Assembly (NCBI GenBank): GCA_023634235.1
Contig: JAMKCF010000056.1
Location: forward strand, 62,001 to 126,000
DNA: 64,000 nt
Reading direction: 5' to 3'
DNA from: Pisaster brevispinus
Lineage: Eukaryota > Echinodermata > Asteroidea > Forcipulatida > Asteriidae
The notes below the pieces were generated by a model. It ran no database searches. It was given only the letters and a program-made list of their open reading frames with translations, and was not told the DNA's origin. Below are positions 1-12,229 of this stretch, piece after piece. Numbering within the stretch: position 1 is the first letter of the stretch; each line of letters begins with the position of its first letter. Made by a program: the position numbers and the translations under genes.

Positions 1-257
1 TCCCAATTTCACCTCAAATTTATTTTGGGACATTACCCCGGCAGGCGAGACCTTGCTTCGCAGCCGGCCCCTTGAATTTTTCAATATCTCTTAGGGGTAG
101 GCCTAACATCCAGGCCGCTCGCCTCGCTAAACAGAATGGTCAGCAACTCCAAATTCATGTTAGAGATAGCCCTTGAGACGTGCTTTCCAGTGGTATAAAA
201 CTTGTGCAGATGCGATGATGCCTTGAGGGTGAAAGGAACATCCTTATTTTGTCTTTG

Positions 258-466
258 TCTCTTTGACAGCAAAAACGAGTTGAAGGTGTTTTGCGGGGGG
301 TTTGTAGCGTCCCCGCTTGCTGGTCTTTTCCGGTGTGAAACTTGACCTCATCGGCCGCTAAAGTCTAAGTTTCGGATGCAGGGATACCTAAGGCAGAGTC
401 AGGTAAACAAATCATCTCTCTAGCCCCCCTAGAACGAGAGTTATTCCAAATCTCACCTCATTATTG
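258..466 (+). repeat. Satellite A short monomer (~209 bp, internal deletion)
   Basis: Successive 'tctctttgac' landmarks lie only 209 bp apart instead of 443. The sequence jumps from 'tcacctca' straight to 'ttattgtctctttgacagc', removing the GC-hairpin, TAGGCCTA and TATAAAA part of the monomer. The next monomer begins with 'cagcaaagacgag', where ordinary copies have 'cagcaaaaacgag'. The same deletion and the same base change recur near 27412, 56132 and 58997. Confidence 0.9.
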
Positions 467-3299
467 TCTCTTTGACAGCAAAGACGAGTTGAAGGTGTTT
501 TGCGGGGGGTTTGTAGCGTCCCCACTTGCTGGTCTTTTCCGGCGTGAAACCTGCCGTCATCGGCCGCACAATTCTAATTTTCGGATGCAGGGATACCTAA
601 GGCAGAGTCAGGTCAAAAATTCATCTCTCTAGCCCCCCTAGAACGGGAGTTATTCTCAATTTTACCTCAAATTTATTTTGGGCTATTACCCCGGCCGGCG
701 AGACCTTGCTTCGCAGCCGGCCCCTGGAATTTTTGAATATCTCTTAGGGGTAGGCCTAACATCCAGGCCGCTCGCCTCGCTTACAGAATCGTCAGCAACC
801 CCAAATTCATGGCAAAGATAGCCCTTGAGACGGGCTTTCCAGTGGTATAAAACTTGGGCAGATCCGATGATGCCTTGAGGGTGAAATGACCGTCCTTATT
901 TTGTCTTTGTCTCTTTGACATCAAAAACGAGTTGAAGGTGTTTTGCGGGGGGTTTGTAGCGTCCCCACTTGCTGGTCATTTCCGGTGTGAAACCTGCTCT
1001 CATCGGCCGTGAAAGTCTATTTTTCGGATGGAGGGATACCTAAGGCAGAGTCAGGTCAAAAATTCATCTCTCTAGCCCCCCTAGAACGGGAGTTATTCTC
1101 AATTTTACCTCAAATTTCTTTTGGGCCATTACCCCGGCCGTCGAGACCTTGCTTCGCAGCCGGCCCCTGGAATTGTTCAATATCTCTTAGGGGTAGGCCT
1201 AACATCCAGGCCGCTCGGCTCGCTTACAGAATCGTCAGCAACCCCAAGTTCATGGCAGAGATAGCCCTTGAGACGGGCTTTCCAGTGGTATAAAACTTGG
1301 GCAAATCCGATGATGCCTTGAGGGTGAAATGACCGTCCTTATTTTGTCTTTGTCTCTTTGACAGCAAAAACGAGTTGAAGGTGTTTTGCGGGGGGTTTGT
1401 AGCGTCCCCGCTTGCTGGTCTTTTCCGGCGTGAAACCTGCCGTCATCGGCCGCACAATTCTACTTTTCGGATCCAGGGATACCTAAGGCAGAGTCAGGTC
1501 AAAAATTCATCTCTCTAACCCCCCTAGAACGGGAGTTATTCTCAATTTTACCTCAAATTTATTTTGGGCCATTACCCCGGCCGTCGAGACCTTGCTTCGC
1601 AGCCGGCCCCTGGAATTGTTCAATATCTCTTAGGGGTAGGCCTAACATCCAGGCCGCTCGCCTCGCTAACAGAATCGTCAGCAACCCCAAATTCATGGCA
1701 AAGATAGCCCTTGAGACGGGCTTTCCAGTGGTATAAAACTTGTGCAAATCCGATAATGCCTTGGTGGTGAAATGACAATCCTTATTTTGTCTTTGTCTCT
1801 TTGACAGCAAAAACGAGTTGAAGGTGTTTTGCGGGGGGTTTGTAGCGTCTCCGCTTTCTGGTCTTTTCCGGTGTGAAACCTGCCGTCATCGGCCGTGAAA
1901 GTCTATTTTTCGGATGCAAGGATACCTAAGGCAGAGTCAGGTCAAAAATTCATCTCTCTAGCCCCCCTAGAACGGGAGTTATTCTCAATTTTACCTCAAA
2001 TTTCTTTTGGGCTATTACCCCGGCCGGCGAGACCTTGCTTCGCAGCCGGCCCCTGGAATTGTTCAATATCTCTTAGGGGTAGGCCTAACATCCAGGCCGC
2101 TCAGCTCGCCTACAGAATCGTCAGCAACCCCAAGTTCATGGCAGAGATAGCCCTTGAGACGGGCTTTCCAGTGGTATAAAACTTGGGCAGATCCGATGAT
2201 GCCTTGAGGGTGAAATGACCGTCCTTATTTTGTCTTTGTCTCTTTGACATCAAAAACGAGTTGAAGGTGTTTTGCGGGGGGTTTGTAGCGTCCCCACTTG
2301 CTGGTCTTTTCCGGTGTGAAACCTGCTCTCATCGGCCGTGAAAGTCTATTTTTCGGATGGAGGGATACCTAAGGCAGAGTCAGGTCAAAAATTCATCTCT
2401 CTAGCCCCCCTAGAACGGGAGTTATTCTCAATTTTACCTCAAATTTACTTTGGGCCATTACCCCGGCCGTCGAGACCTTGCTTCGCAGCCGGCCCCTGGA
2501 ATTGTTGAATATCTCTTAGGGGTAGGCCTAACATCCAGGCCGCTCGCCTCGCTTACAGAATCGTCAGCAACCCCAAATTCATGGCAAAGATAGCCCTTGA
2601 GACGGGCTTTCCAGTGGTATAAAACTTGTGCAAATCCGATAATGCCTTGGTGGTGAAATGACAATCCTTATTTTGTCTTTGTCTCTTTGACAGCAAAAAC
2701 GAGTTGAAGGTGTTTTGCGGGGGGTTTGTAGCGTCCCCACTTTCTGGTCTTTTCCGGTGTGAAACCTGCCGTCATCGGCCGTGAAAGTTTATTTTTCGGA
2801 TGCAAGGATACCTAAAGCAGAGTCAGGTCAAAAATTCATTTCTCTAGCCCCCCTAGAACGGGAGTTATTCTCAATTTTACCTCAAATTTCTTTTGGGCTA
2901 TTACCCCGGCCGGCGAGACCTTGCTTCGCAGCCGGCCCCTGGAATTTTTGAATATCTCTTAGGGGTAGGCCTAACATCCAGGCCGCTCGGCTCGCTTACA
3001 GAATCGTCAGCAACCCCAAGTTCATGGCAGAGATAGCCCTTGAGACGGGCTTTCCAGTGGTATAAAACTTGGGCAAATCCGATGATGCCTTGAGGGTGAA
3101 ATGACCGTCCTTATTTTGTCTTTGTCTCTTTGACAGCAAAAACGAGTTGAAGGTGTTTTGCGGGGGGTTTGTAGCGTCCCCGCTTGCTGGTCTTTTCCGG
3201 CGTGAAACCTGCCGTCATCGGCCGCACAATTCTACTTTTCGGATCCAGGGATACCTAAGGCAGAGTCAGGTCAAAAATTCATCTCTCTAACCCCCCTAG

Positions 3300-3530
3300 A
3301 ACGGGAGTTATTCTCAATTTTACCTCAAATTTATTTTGGGCCATTACCCCGGCCGTCGAGACCTTGCTTCGCAGCCGGCCCCTGGAATTGTTCAATATCT
3401 CTTAGGGGTAGGCCTAACATCCAGGCCGCTCAGCTCGCCTACAGAATCGTCAGCAACCCCAAGTTCAAGGCAGAGATAGCCCTTGAGACTGGCTTTCCAG
3501 TGGTATAATTCATCTCTCTAACCCCCCTAG
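3300..3530 (+). repeat. Truncated satellite A monomer (231 bp)
   Basis: The 'aacggg' landmarks are 231 bp apart. The sequence joins 'ggtataa' directly to 'attcatctctc', deleting about 212 bp. The two parental sequences share 'aa' at the join (3507-3508), consistent with end joining or slippage. No other copy in the window shows this junction, so it looks recent and unamplified. Confidence 0.88.
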
Positions 3531-4857
3531 AACGGGAGTTATTCTCAATTTTACCTCAAATTTATTTTGGGCCATTACCCCGGCCGTCGAGACCTTGCTT
3601 CGCAGCCGGCCCCTGGAATTGTTGAATATCTCTTAGGGGTAGGCCTAACATCCAGGCCGCTCGCCTCGCTAACAGAATCGTCAGCAACCCCAAATTCATG
3701 GCAAAGATAGCCCTTGAGACGGGCTTTCCAGTGGTATAAAACTTGTGCAAATCCGATAATGCCTTGGTGGTGAAATGACAATCCTTATTTTGTCTTTGTC
3801 TCTTTGACAGCAAAAACGAGTTGAAGGTGTTTTGCGGGGGGTTTGTAGCGTCCCCGCTTTCTGGTCTTTTCCGGTGTGAAACCTGCCGTCATCGGCCGCA
3901 CAATTCTACTTTTCGGATGCAGGGATACCTAAGGCAGAGTCAGGTCAAAAATTCATCTCTCTAACCCCCCTAGAACGGGAGTTATTCTCAATTTTACCTC
4001 AAATTTATTTTGGGCCATTACCCCGGCCGTCGAGACCTTGCTTCGCAGCCGGCCCCTGGAATTGTTCAATATCTCTTAGGGGTAGGCCTAACATCCAGGC
4101 CGCTCAGCTCGCCTACAGAATCGTCAGCAACCCCAAGTTCAAGGCAGAGATAGCCCTTGAGACGGGCTTTCCAGTGGTATAAAACTTGGGCAGATCCGAT
4201 GATGCCTTGAGGGTGAAATGACCGTCCTTATTTTGTCTTTGTCTCTTTGACATCAAAAACGAGTTGAAGGTGTTTTGCGGGGGGTTTGTAGCGTCCCCAC
4301 TTGCTGGTCTTTTCCGGTGTGAAACCTGCTCTCATCGGCCGTGAAAGTCTATTTTTCGGATGGAGGGATACCTAAGGCAGAGTCAGGTCAAAAATTCATC
4401 TCTCTAGCCCCCCTAGAACGGGAGTTATTCTCAATTTTACCTCAAATTTACTTTGGGCCATTACCCCGGCCGTCGAGACCTTGCTTCGCAGCCAGCCCCT
4501 GGAATTGTTCAATATCTCTTAGGGGTAGGCCTAACATCCAGGCCGCTCGCCTCGCTTACAGAATCGTCAGCAACCCCAAATTCATGGCAAAGATAGCCCT
4601 TGAGACGGGCTTTCCAGTGGTTTAAAACTTGTGCAAATCCGATAATGCCTTGGTGGTGAAATGACAATCCTTATTTTGTCTTTGTCTCTTTGACAGCAAA
4701 AACGAGTTGAAGGTGTTTTGCGGGGGTTTCTAGCGTCCCCGCTTTCTGGTCTTTTCCGGTGTGAAACTTTTGTCATCGGCCGTGAAAGTCTATTTTTCGG
4801 ATGGAGGGATACCTAAGGCAGCGTCAGGTCAAAAATTCATCTCTCTAGCCCCCCTAG

Positions 4858-5252
4858 AACGGGAGTTATTCCTAAATTTACCTCAAATTTATTTGAGGAA
4901 TTGTTGAATATCTCTTAGGGGTAGGCCTTACATCCAGGCCGCTCGGCTCGCCTACAGAATCGTCAGCAACCCCAAGTTCATGGCAAAGATAGCCCTTGAG
5001 ACGGGCTTTCCAGTGGTATAAAACTTGTGCAAATCCGATAATGCCTTGGTGGTGAAATGACAATCCTTATTTTGTCTTTGTCTCTTTGACAGCAAAAACG
5101 AGTTGAAGGTGTTTTGCGGGGGTTTCTAGCGTCCCCGCTTTCTGGTCTTTTCCGGTGTGAAACTTTTGTCATCGGCCGTGAAAGTCTATTTTTCGGATTG
5201 ATGGATACCTAAGGCAGACTCAGGTCAAAAATTCATCTCTCTAGCCCCCCTA
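4858..5252 (+). repeat. Satellite A monomer with 47 bp deletion removing the GC hairpin
   Basis: The spacing of 'aacggg' landmarks is 395-396 bp. Near 4893-4897 'atttattt' joins 'gaggaattgttgaatatc', removing the 'gccggc...gccggc' inverted repeat. The neighbours before and after are otherwise very similar to it, so this is a single local loss. Confidence 0.85.
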
Positions 5253-5400
5253 GAACGGGAGTTATTCCCAATTTAACCTCCAATTTATTTTGGGCCATTA
5301 CCCTGGCCGGCGAGACCTTGCTTCGTAACCGGCCCCTGGAATTTTTCAATTTCTCTTACGGGTAGGCCTAACATCCAGACCGCTCGCCTCGCTTACAGAA
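5199..5400 (+). repeat. Edge-type satellite A tract embedded in the array interior
   Basis: The tract carries 'acctccaatttattttggg', 'ccctggccggcgagacc', 'cttcgtaaccggcccc' and 'aatttttcaatttctctta'. These variants are otherwise typical of the diverged array end, for example 28681-28780. Flanking monomers are of the ordinary interior type. A second embedded tract of this type lies at about 8292-8440. Confidence 0.7.
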
Positions 5401-8291
5401 TCGTCAGCAACCCCAAGTTCATGGCAAAGATAGCCCTTGAGACGGGCTTTCCAGTGGTATAAAACTTGGGCAGATCCGATGATGCCTTGAGGGTGAAATG
5501 ACCGTCCTTATTTTGTCTTTGTCTCTTTGACATCAAAAACGAGTTGAAGGTGTTTTGCGGGGGGTTCGTAGCGTCCCCACTTGCTGGTCTTTTCCGGTGT
5601 GAAACCTGCTCTCATCGGCCGTGAAAGTTTATTTTTCGGATGGAGGGATACCTAAGGCAGACTCAAGTCAAAAATTCATCTCTCTAGCCCCCCTAGAACG
5701 GGAGTTATTCTCAATTTTACCTCAAATTTCTTTTGGGCCATTACCCCGGCCGTCGAGACCTTGCTTCGCAGCCGGCCCCTGGAATTTTTCAATATCTCTT
5801 AGGGGTAGGCCTAACATCCAGGCCGCTCACCTCGCCTACAGAATCGTCAGCAACCCCAAATTCATGGCAAAGATAGCCCTTGAGACGGGCTTTCCAGTGG
5901 TATAAAACTTGGGCAGATCCGATGATGCCTTGAGGGTGAAATGACCGTCCTTATTTTGTCTTTGTCTCTTTGACAGCAAAAACGAGTTGAAGGTGTTTTG
6001 CGGGGGGTTTGTAGCGTCCCCGCTTTCTGGTCTTTTCCGGTGTGAAACCTGCTCTCATCGTCCGTGAAAGTCTATTTTTCGGATGGAGGGATACCTAAGG
6101 CAGAGTCAGGTCAAAAATTCATCTCTCTAGCCCCCCTAGAACGGGAGTTATTCTCAATTTTACCTCAAATTCAGTTTGGGCCATTACCCCGGCCGTCGAG
6201 ACCTTGCTTCGCAGCCGGCCCCTGGAATTTTTGAATATCTCTTAGGGGTAGGCCTAACATCCAGGCCGCTCGCCTCGCTTACAGAATCGTCAGCAACCCC
6301 AAATTCATGGCAAAGATAGCCCTTGAGACGGGCTTTCCAGTGGTATAAAACTTGTGCAAATCCGATAATGCCTTGGTGGTGAAATGACAATCCTTATTTT
6401 GTCTTTGTCTCTTTGACAGCAAAAACGAGTTGAAGGTGTTTTGCGGGGGGTTTGTAGCGTCCCCGCTTTCTGGTCTTTTCCGGTGTGAAACCTGCCGTCA
6501 TCGGCCGTGAAAGTCTTTTTTTCGGATGCAAGGATACCTAAGGCAGAGTCAGGTCAAAAATTCATTTCTCTAGCCCCCCTAGAACGGGAGTTATTCTCAA
6601 TTTTACCTCAAATTTCTTATGGGCTATTACCCCGGCCGGCGAGACCTTGCTTCGCAGCCAGCCCCTGGAATTGTTGAATATCTCTTAGGGGTAGGCCTTA
6701 CATCCAGGCCGCTCGGCTCGCCTACAGAATCGTCAGCAACCCCAAGTTCATGGCAGAGATAGCCCTTGAGACGGGCTTTCCAGTGGTATAAAACTTGTGC
6801 AAATCCGATAATGCCTTGGTGGTGAAATGACAATCCTTATTTTGTCTTTGTCTCTTTGACAGCAAAAACGAGTTGAAGGTGTTTTGCGGGGGTTTCTAGC
6901 GTCCCCGCTTTCTGATCTTTTCCGGTGTGAAACTTTTGTCATCGGCCGTGAAAGTCTATTTTTCGCATGGAGGGATACCTAAGGCAGACTCAGGTCAAAA
7001 ATTCATCTCTCTAGCCCCCCTAGAACGGGAGTTATTCCCAAATTTACCTCAAATTTATTTTGGGCCATTACCCCGGCCGTCGAGACCTTGCTTCGCAGCC
7101 GGCCCCTGGAATTGTTCAATATCTCTTAGGGGTAGGCCTAACATCCAGGCCGCTCGCCTCGCTTACAGAATCGTCAGCATCCCCAATTTCATGGCAAAGA
7201 TAGCCCTTGAGACGGGCTTTCCAGTGGTATAAAACTTGGGCAGAACCGATGATGCCTTGAGGGTGAAATGACCGTCCTTATATTGTCTTTGTCTCTTTGA
7301 CATCAAAAACGAGTTGAAGGTGTTTTGCGGGGGGTTTGTAGCGTCCCCACTTGCTGGTCTTTTCCGGTGTGAAACCTGCCGTCATCGGCCGTGAAAGTCT
7401 TTTTTTCGAATGCAAGGATACCTAAGGCAGAGTCAGGTCAAAAATTCATCTCTCTAGCCCCCCTAGAACGGGAGTTATTCTCAATTTTACCTCAAATTTA
7501 TTTTGGGCTATTACCCCGGCCGGCGAGACCTTGCTTCGCAGCCAGCCCCTGGAATTTTTGAATATCTCTTAGGGGTAGGCCTAACATCCAGGCCGCTCGG
7601 CTCGCCTACAGAATCGTCAGCAACCCCAAGTTCATGGCAAAGATAGCCCTTGAGACTGGCTTTCCAGTGGTATAAAACTTGGGTAGATCCGATGATGCCT
7701 TGAGGGTGAAATGACCGTCCTTATATTGTCTTTGTCTCTTTGACATCAAAAACGAGTTGAAGGTGTTTTGCGGGGGGTTTGTAGCGTCCCCACTTGCTGG
7801 TCTTTTCCGGTGTGAAACCTGCTCTCATCGGCCGTGAAAGTCTATTTTTCGGATGGAGGGATACCTAAGGCAGAGTCAGGTCAAAAATTCATCTCTCTAG
7901 CCCCCCTAGAACGGGAGTTATTCTCAATTTTACCTCAAATTTATTTTGGGCCATTACCCCGGCCCTCGAGACCTTGCTTCGCAGCCGGCCCCTGGAATTT
8001 TTAATATCTCTTAGGGGTAGGCCTAACATCCAGGCCGCTCGCCTCGCTTACAGAATCGTCAGCAACCCCAAATTCATGGCAAAGATAGCCCTTGAGACGG
8101 GCTTTCCAGTGGTATAAAACTTGTGCAAATCCGATAATGCCTTGGTGGTGAAATGACAATCCTTATTTTGTCTTTGTCTCTTTGACAGCAAAAACGAGTT
8201 GAAGGTGTTTTGCGGGGGTTTCTAGCGTCCCCGCTTTCTGGTCTTTTCCGGTGTGAAACTTTTGTCATCGGCCGTGAAAGTCGATTTTTCG

Positions 8292-8440
8292 GATTGATGG
8301 ATACCTAAGGCAGACTCAGGTCAAAAATTCATCTCTCTAGCCCCCCTAGAACGGGAGTTATTCCCAATTTAACCTCCAATTTATTTTGGGCCATTACCCT
8401 GGCCGGCGAGACCTTGCTTCGTAACCGGCCCCTGGAATTG
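8292..8440 (+). repeat. Second embedded edge-type satellite A tract
   Basis: It carries the same variants as 5199-5400 ('ttcggattgatggatacc', 'acctccaatttattttggg', 'ccctggccggcgag', 'cttcgtaaccggcccc') but reverts to the interior type at 'ggaattgttcaatatctc'. The abrupt switch inside one monomer suggests a gene-conversion-like patch or an unequal-exchange joint. Confidence 0.7.
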
Positions 8441-9186
8441 TTCAATATCTCTTAGGGGTAGGCCTAACATCCAGGCCGCTCGCCTCGCTTACAGAATCGT
8501 CAGCAACCCCAAATTCATGGCAAAGATAGCCCTTGAGACGGGCTTTGCAGTGGTATAAAACTTGGGCAGATCCGATGATGCCTTGGGGGTGAAATGACAA
8601 TCCTTATTTTGTCATTGTCTCTTTGACAGCAAAAACGAGTTGAAGGTGTTTTGCGGGGGGTTTGTAGCGTCCCCGCTTTCTGGTCTTTTCCGGTGTGAAA
8701 CCTGCCGTCATCGGCCGTGAAAGTCTTTTTTTCGGATGCAAGGATACCTAAGGCAGAGTCAGGTCAAAAATACATCTCTCTAGCCCCCCTAGAACGGGAG
8801 TTATTCTCAATTTTACCTCAAATTTCTTTTGGGCTATTACCCCGGCCGGCGAGACCTTGCTTGGCAGCCGGCCCCTGGAATTTTTGAATATCTCTTAGGG
8901 GTAGGCCTAACATCCAGGCCGCTCGGCTCGCCTACAGAATCGTCAGCAACCCCAAGTTCATGGCAAAGATAGCCCTTGAGACGGGCTTTCCAGTGGTATA
9001 AAACTTGGGCAGATCCGATGATGCCTTGAGGGTGAAATGACCGTCCTTATTTTGTCTTTGTCTCTTTGACATCAAAAACGAGTTGAAGGTGTTTTGCGGG
9101 GGGTTCGTAGCGTCCCCACTTGCTGGTCTTTTCCGGTGTGAAACCTGCTCTCATCGGCCGTGAAAGTCTATTTTTCGGATGCAAGG

Positions 9187-11819
9187 ATACCTAAGGCAGA
9201 GTCAGGTCAAAAATTCATTTCTCTAGCCCCCCTAGAACGGGAGTTATTCTCAATTTTACCTCAAATTTCTTATGGGCTATTACCCCGGCCGGCGAGACCT
9301 TGCTTCGCAGCCGGCCCCTGGAATTGTTGAATATCTCTTAGGGGTAGGCCTTACATCCAGGCCGCTCGGCTCGCCTACAGAATCGTCAGCAACCCCAAGT
9401 TCATGGCAGAGATAGCCCTTGAGACGGGCTTTCCAGTGGTATAAAACTTGTGCAAATCCGATAATGCCTTGGTGGTGAAATGACAATCCTTATTTTGTCT
9501 TTGTCTCTTTGACAGCAAAAACGAGTTGAAGGTGTTTTGCTGGGGGTTTGTAGCGTCCCCGCTTTCTGGTCTTTTCCGGTGTGAAACCTGCCGTCATCGG
9601 CCGTGAAAGTCTTTTTTTCGGATGCAAGGATACCTAAGGCAGAGTCAGGTCAAAAATTCATCTCTCTAGCCCCCCTAGAACGGGAGTTATTCTCAATTTT
9701 ACCTCAAATTTCTTTTGGGCTATTACCCCGGCCGGCGAGACCTTGCTTCGCAGCCGGCCCCTGGAATTGTTGAATATCTCTTAGGGGTAGGCCTTACATC
9801 CAGGCCGCTCGCCTCGCTTACAGAATCGTCAGCAACCCCAAATTCATGGCAGAGATAGCCCTTGAGACAGGGTTTCCAGTGGTTTAAAACTTGTGCAAAT
9901 CCGATAATGCCTTGGTGGTGAAATGACAATCCTTATTTTGTCTTTGTCTCTTTGACAGCAAAAACGAGTTGAAGGTGTTTTGCGGGGGTTTCTAGCGTCC
10001 CCGCTTTCTGGTCTTTTCCGGTGTGAAACTTTTGTCATCGGCCGTGAAAGTCTATTTTTCGGATGGAGGGATACCTAAGGCAGAGTCAGGTCAAAAATTC
10101 ATCTCTCTAGCCCCCCTAGAACGGGAGTTATTCTCAATTTTACCTCAAATTTATTTTGGGCCATTACCCCGGCCGTCGAGACCTTGCTTCGCAGCCGGCC
10201 CCTGGAATTTTTCAATATCTCTTAGGGGTAGGCCTAACATCCAGGCCGCTCGCCTCGCTTACAGAATCGTCAGCAACCCCAAATTCATGGCAAAGATAGC
10301 CCTTTGAGACGGGCTTTCCAGTGGTATAAAACTTGTGCAAATCCGATAATGCCTTGGTGGTGAAATGACAATCCTTATTTTGTCTTTGTCTCTTTGACAG
10401 CAAAAACGAGTTGAAGGTGTTTTGCGGGGGGTTTGTAGCGTCCCCGCTTTCTAATCTTTTCCGGTGTGAAACCTGCCGTCATCGGCCGTGAAAGTCTTTT
10501 TTCGGATGCAAGGAAACCTAAGGCAGAGTCAGGTCAAAAATTCATCTCTCTAGCCCCCCTAGAACGGGAGTATCTCAATTTTACCTCAAATTTATTTTGG
10601 GCTATTACCCCGGCCGGCGAGACCTTGCTTCGCAGCCGGCCCCTGGAATTTTTGAATATCTCTTAGGGGTAGGCCTAACATCCAGGCCGCTCGGCTCGCT
10701 TACAGAATCGTCAGCAACCCCAAGTTCATGGCAGAGATAGCCCTTGAGACGGGCTTTCCAGTGGTATAAAACTTGGGCAAATCCGATGATGCCTTGGTGG
10801 TGAAATGACAATCCTTATTTTGTCTTTGTCTCTTTGACAGCAAAAACGAGTTGAAGGTGTTTTGCGGGGGTTTCTAGCGTCCCCGCTTTCTGGTCTTTTC
10901 CGGTGTGAAACTTTTGTCATCGGCCGTGAAAGTCTATTTTTCGGATGGAGGGATACCTAAGGCAGAGTCAGGTCAAAAATTCATCTCTCTAGCCCCCCTA
11001 GAAAGGGAGTTATTCTCAATTTTACCTCAAATTTATTTTGGGCCATTACCCCGGCCGTCGAGACCTTGCTTCGCAGCCGGCCCCTGGAATTTTTAATATC
11101 TCTTAGGGGTAGGCCTAACATCCAGGCCGCTCGCCTCGCTTACAGAATCGTCAGCAACCCCAAATTCATAGCAAAGATAGCCCTTGAGACGGGCTTTCCA
11201 GTGGTATAAAACTTGTGCAAATCCGATAATGCCTTGGTGGTGAAATGACAATCCTTACTTTGTCTTTGTCTCTTTGACAGCAAAAACGAGTTGAAGGTGT
11301 TTTGCGGGGGGTTTGTAGCGTCCCCGCTTTCTGGTCTTTTCCGGTGTGAAACCTGCCATCATCGGCCGTGAAAGTCTTTTTTCGGATGCAAGGATACCTA
11401 AGGCAGAGTCAGGTCAAAAATTCATCTCTCTAGCCCCCCTAGAACGGTAGTTAATCTCAATTTTACCTCAAATTTATTTTGGGCTATTACCCCGGCCGGC
11501 GAGACCTTGCTTCGCAGCCGGCCCCTGGAATTTTTGAATATCTCTTAGGGGTAGGCCTAACATCCAGGCCGCTCGGCTCGCCTACAGAATCGTCAGCAAC
11601 CCCAAGTTCATGGCAGAGATAGCCCTTGAGACGGGCTTTCCAGTGGTATAAAACTTGGGCAGATCCGATGATGCCTTGAGGGTGAAATGACCGTCCTTAT
11701 TTTGTCTTTGTCTCTTTGACATCAAAAACGAGTTGAAGGTGTTTTGCGGGGGGTTTGTAGCGTCCCCACTTGCTGGTCTTTTCCGGTGTGAAACCTGCTC
11801 TCATCGGCCGTGAAAGTCT
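9187..11819 (+). repeat. Satellite A duplicated block, copy 1 (2.6 kb, ~6 monomers)
   Basis: The block recurs at 13606-16238 with a constant offset of 4419 bp (about 10 monomers). Private variants are shared: 'gttttgctgggggttt', 'gagacagggtttccagtgg', 'gccctttgagacgg', 'ctttctaatctttt', 'gggagtatctcaatt', 'gaaagggagttatt' and 'ccttactttgtc'. The only difference I noticed is 10025 g versus 14444 a. The match ends where 11820 is a and 16239 is t. The near-identity implies a recent duplication of a multi-monomer segment. Confidence 0.88.
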
Positions 11820-12229
11820 ATTTTTCGGATGGAGGGATACCTAAGGCAGAGTCAGGTCAAAAGTTCATCTCTCTAGCCCCCCTAGAACGGGAGTTATTCT
11901 CAATTTTACCTCAAATTTATTTTGGGCCATTACCCCGGCCCTCGAGACCTTGCTTCGCAGCCGGCCCCTGGAATTGTTAATATCTCTTAGGGGTAGGCCT
12001 TACATCCAGGCCGCTCGCCTCGCTTACAGAATCGTCAGCAACCCCAAGTTCATGGCAGAGATAGCCCTTGAGACGGGCTTTCCAGTGGTATAAAACTTGG
12101 GCAAATCCGATGATGCCTTGAGGGTGAAATGACCGTCCTTATTTTGTCTTTGTCTCTTTGACAGCAAAAACGAGTTGAAGGTGTTTTGCGGGGGGTTTGT
12201 AGCGTCCCCGCTTTCTGGTCTTTTCCGGT

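Noticed and set aside
1009..1293. Recurring 94-101 codon plus-strand frames of satellite A (MKVYFSDGGIPK...)
   Set aside because: The start is GTG, the frame stops at the TATAA of every monomer, and 443 bp is not a multiple of 3. Variants are not biased to silent sites. It is a by-product of homogenised satellite sequence.
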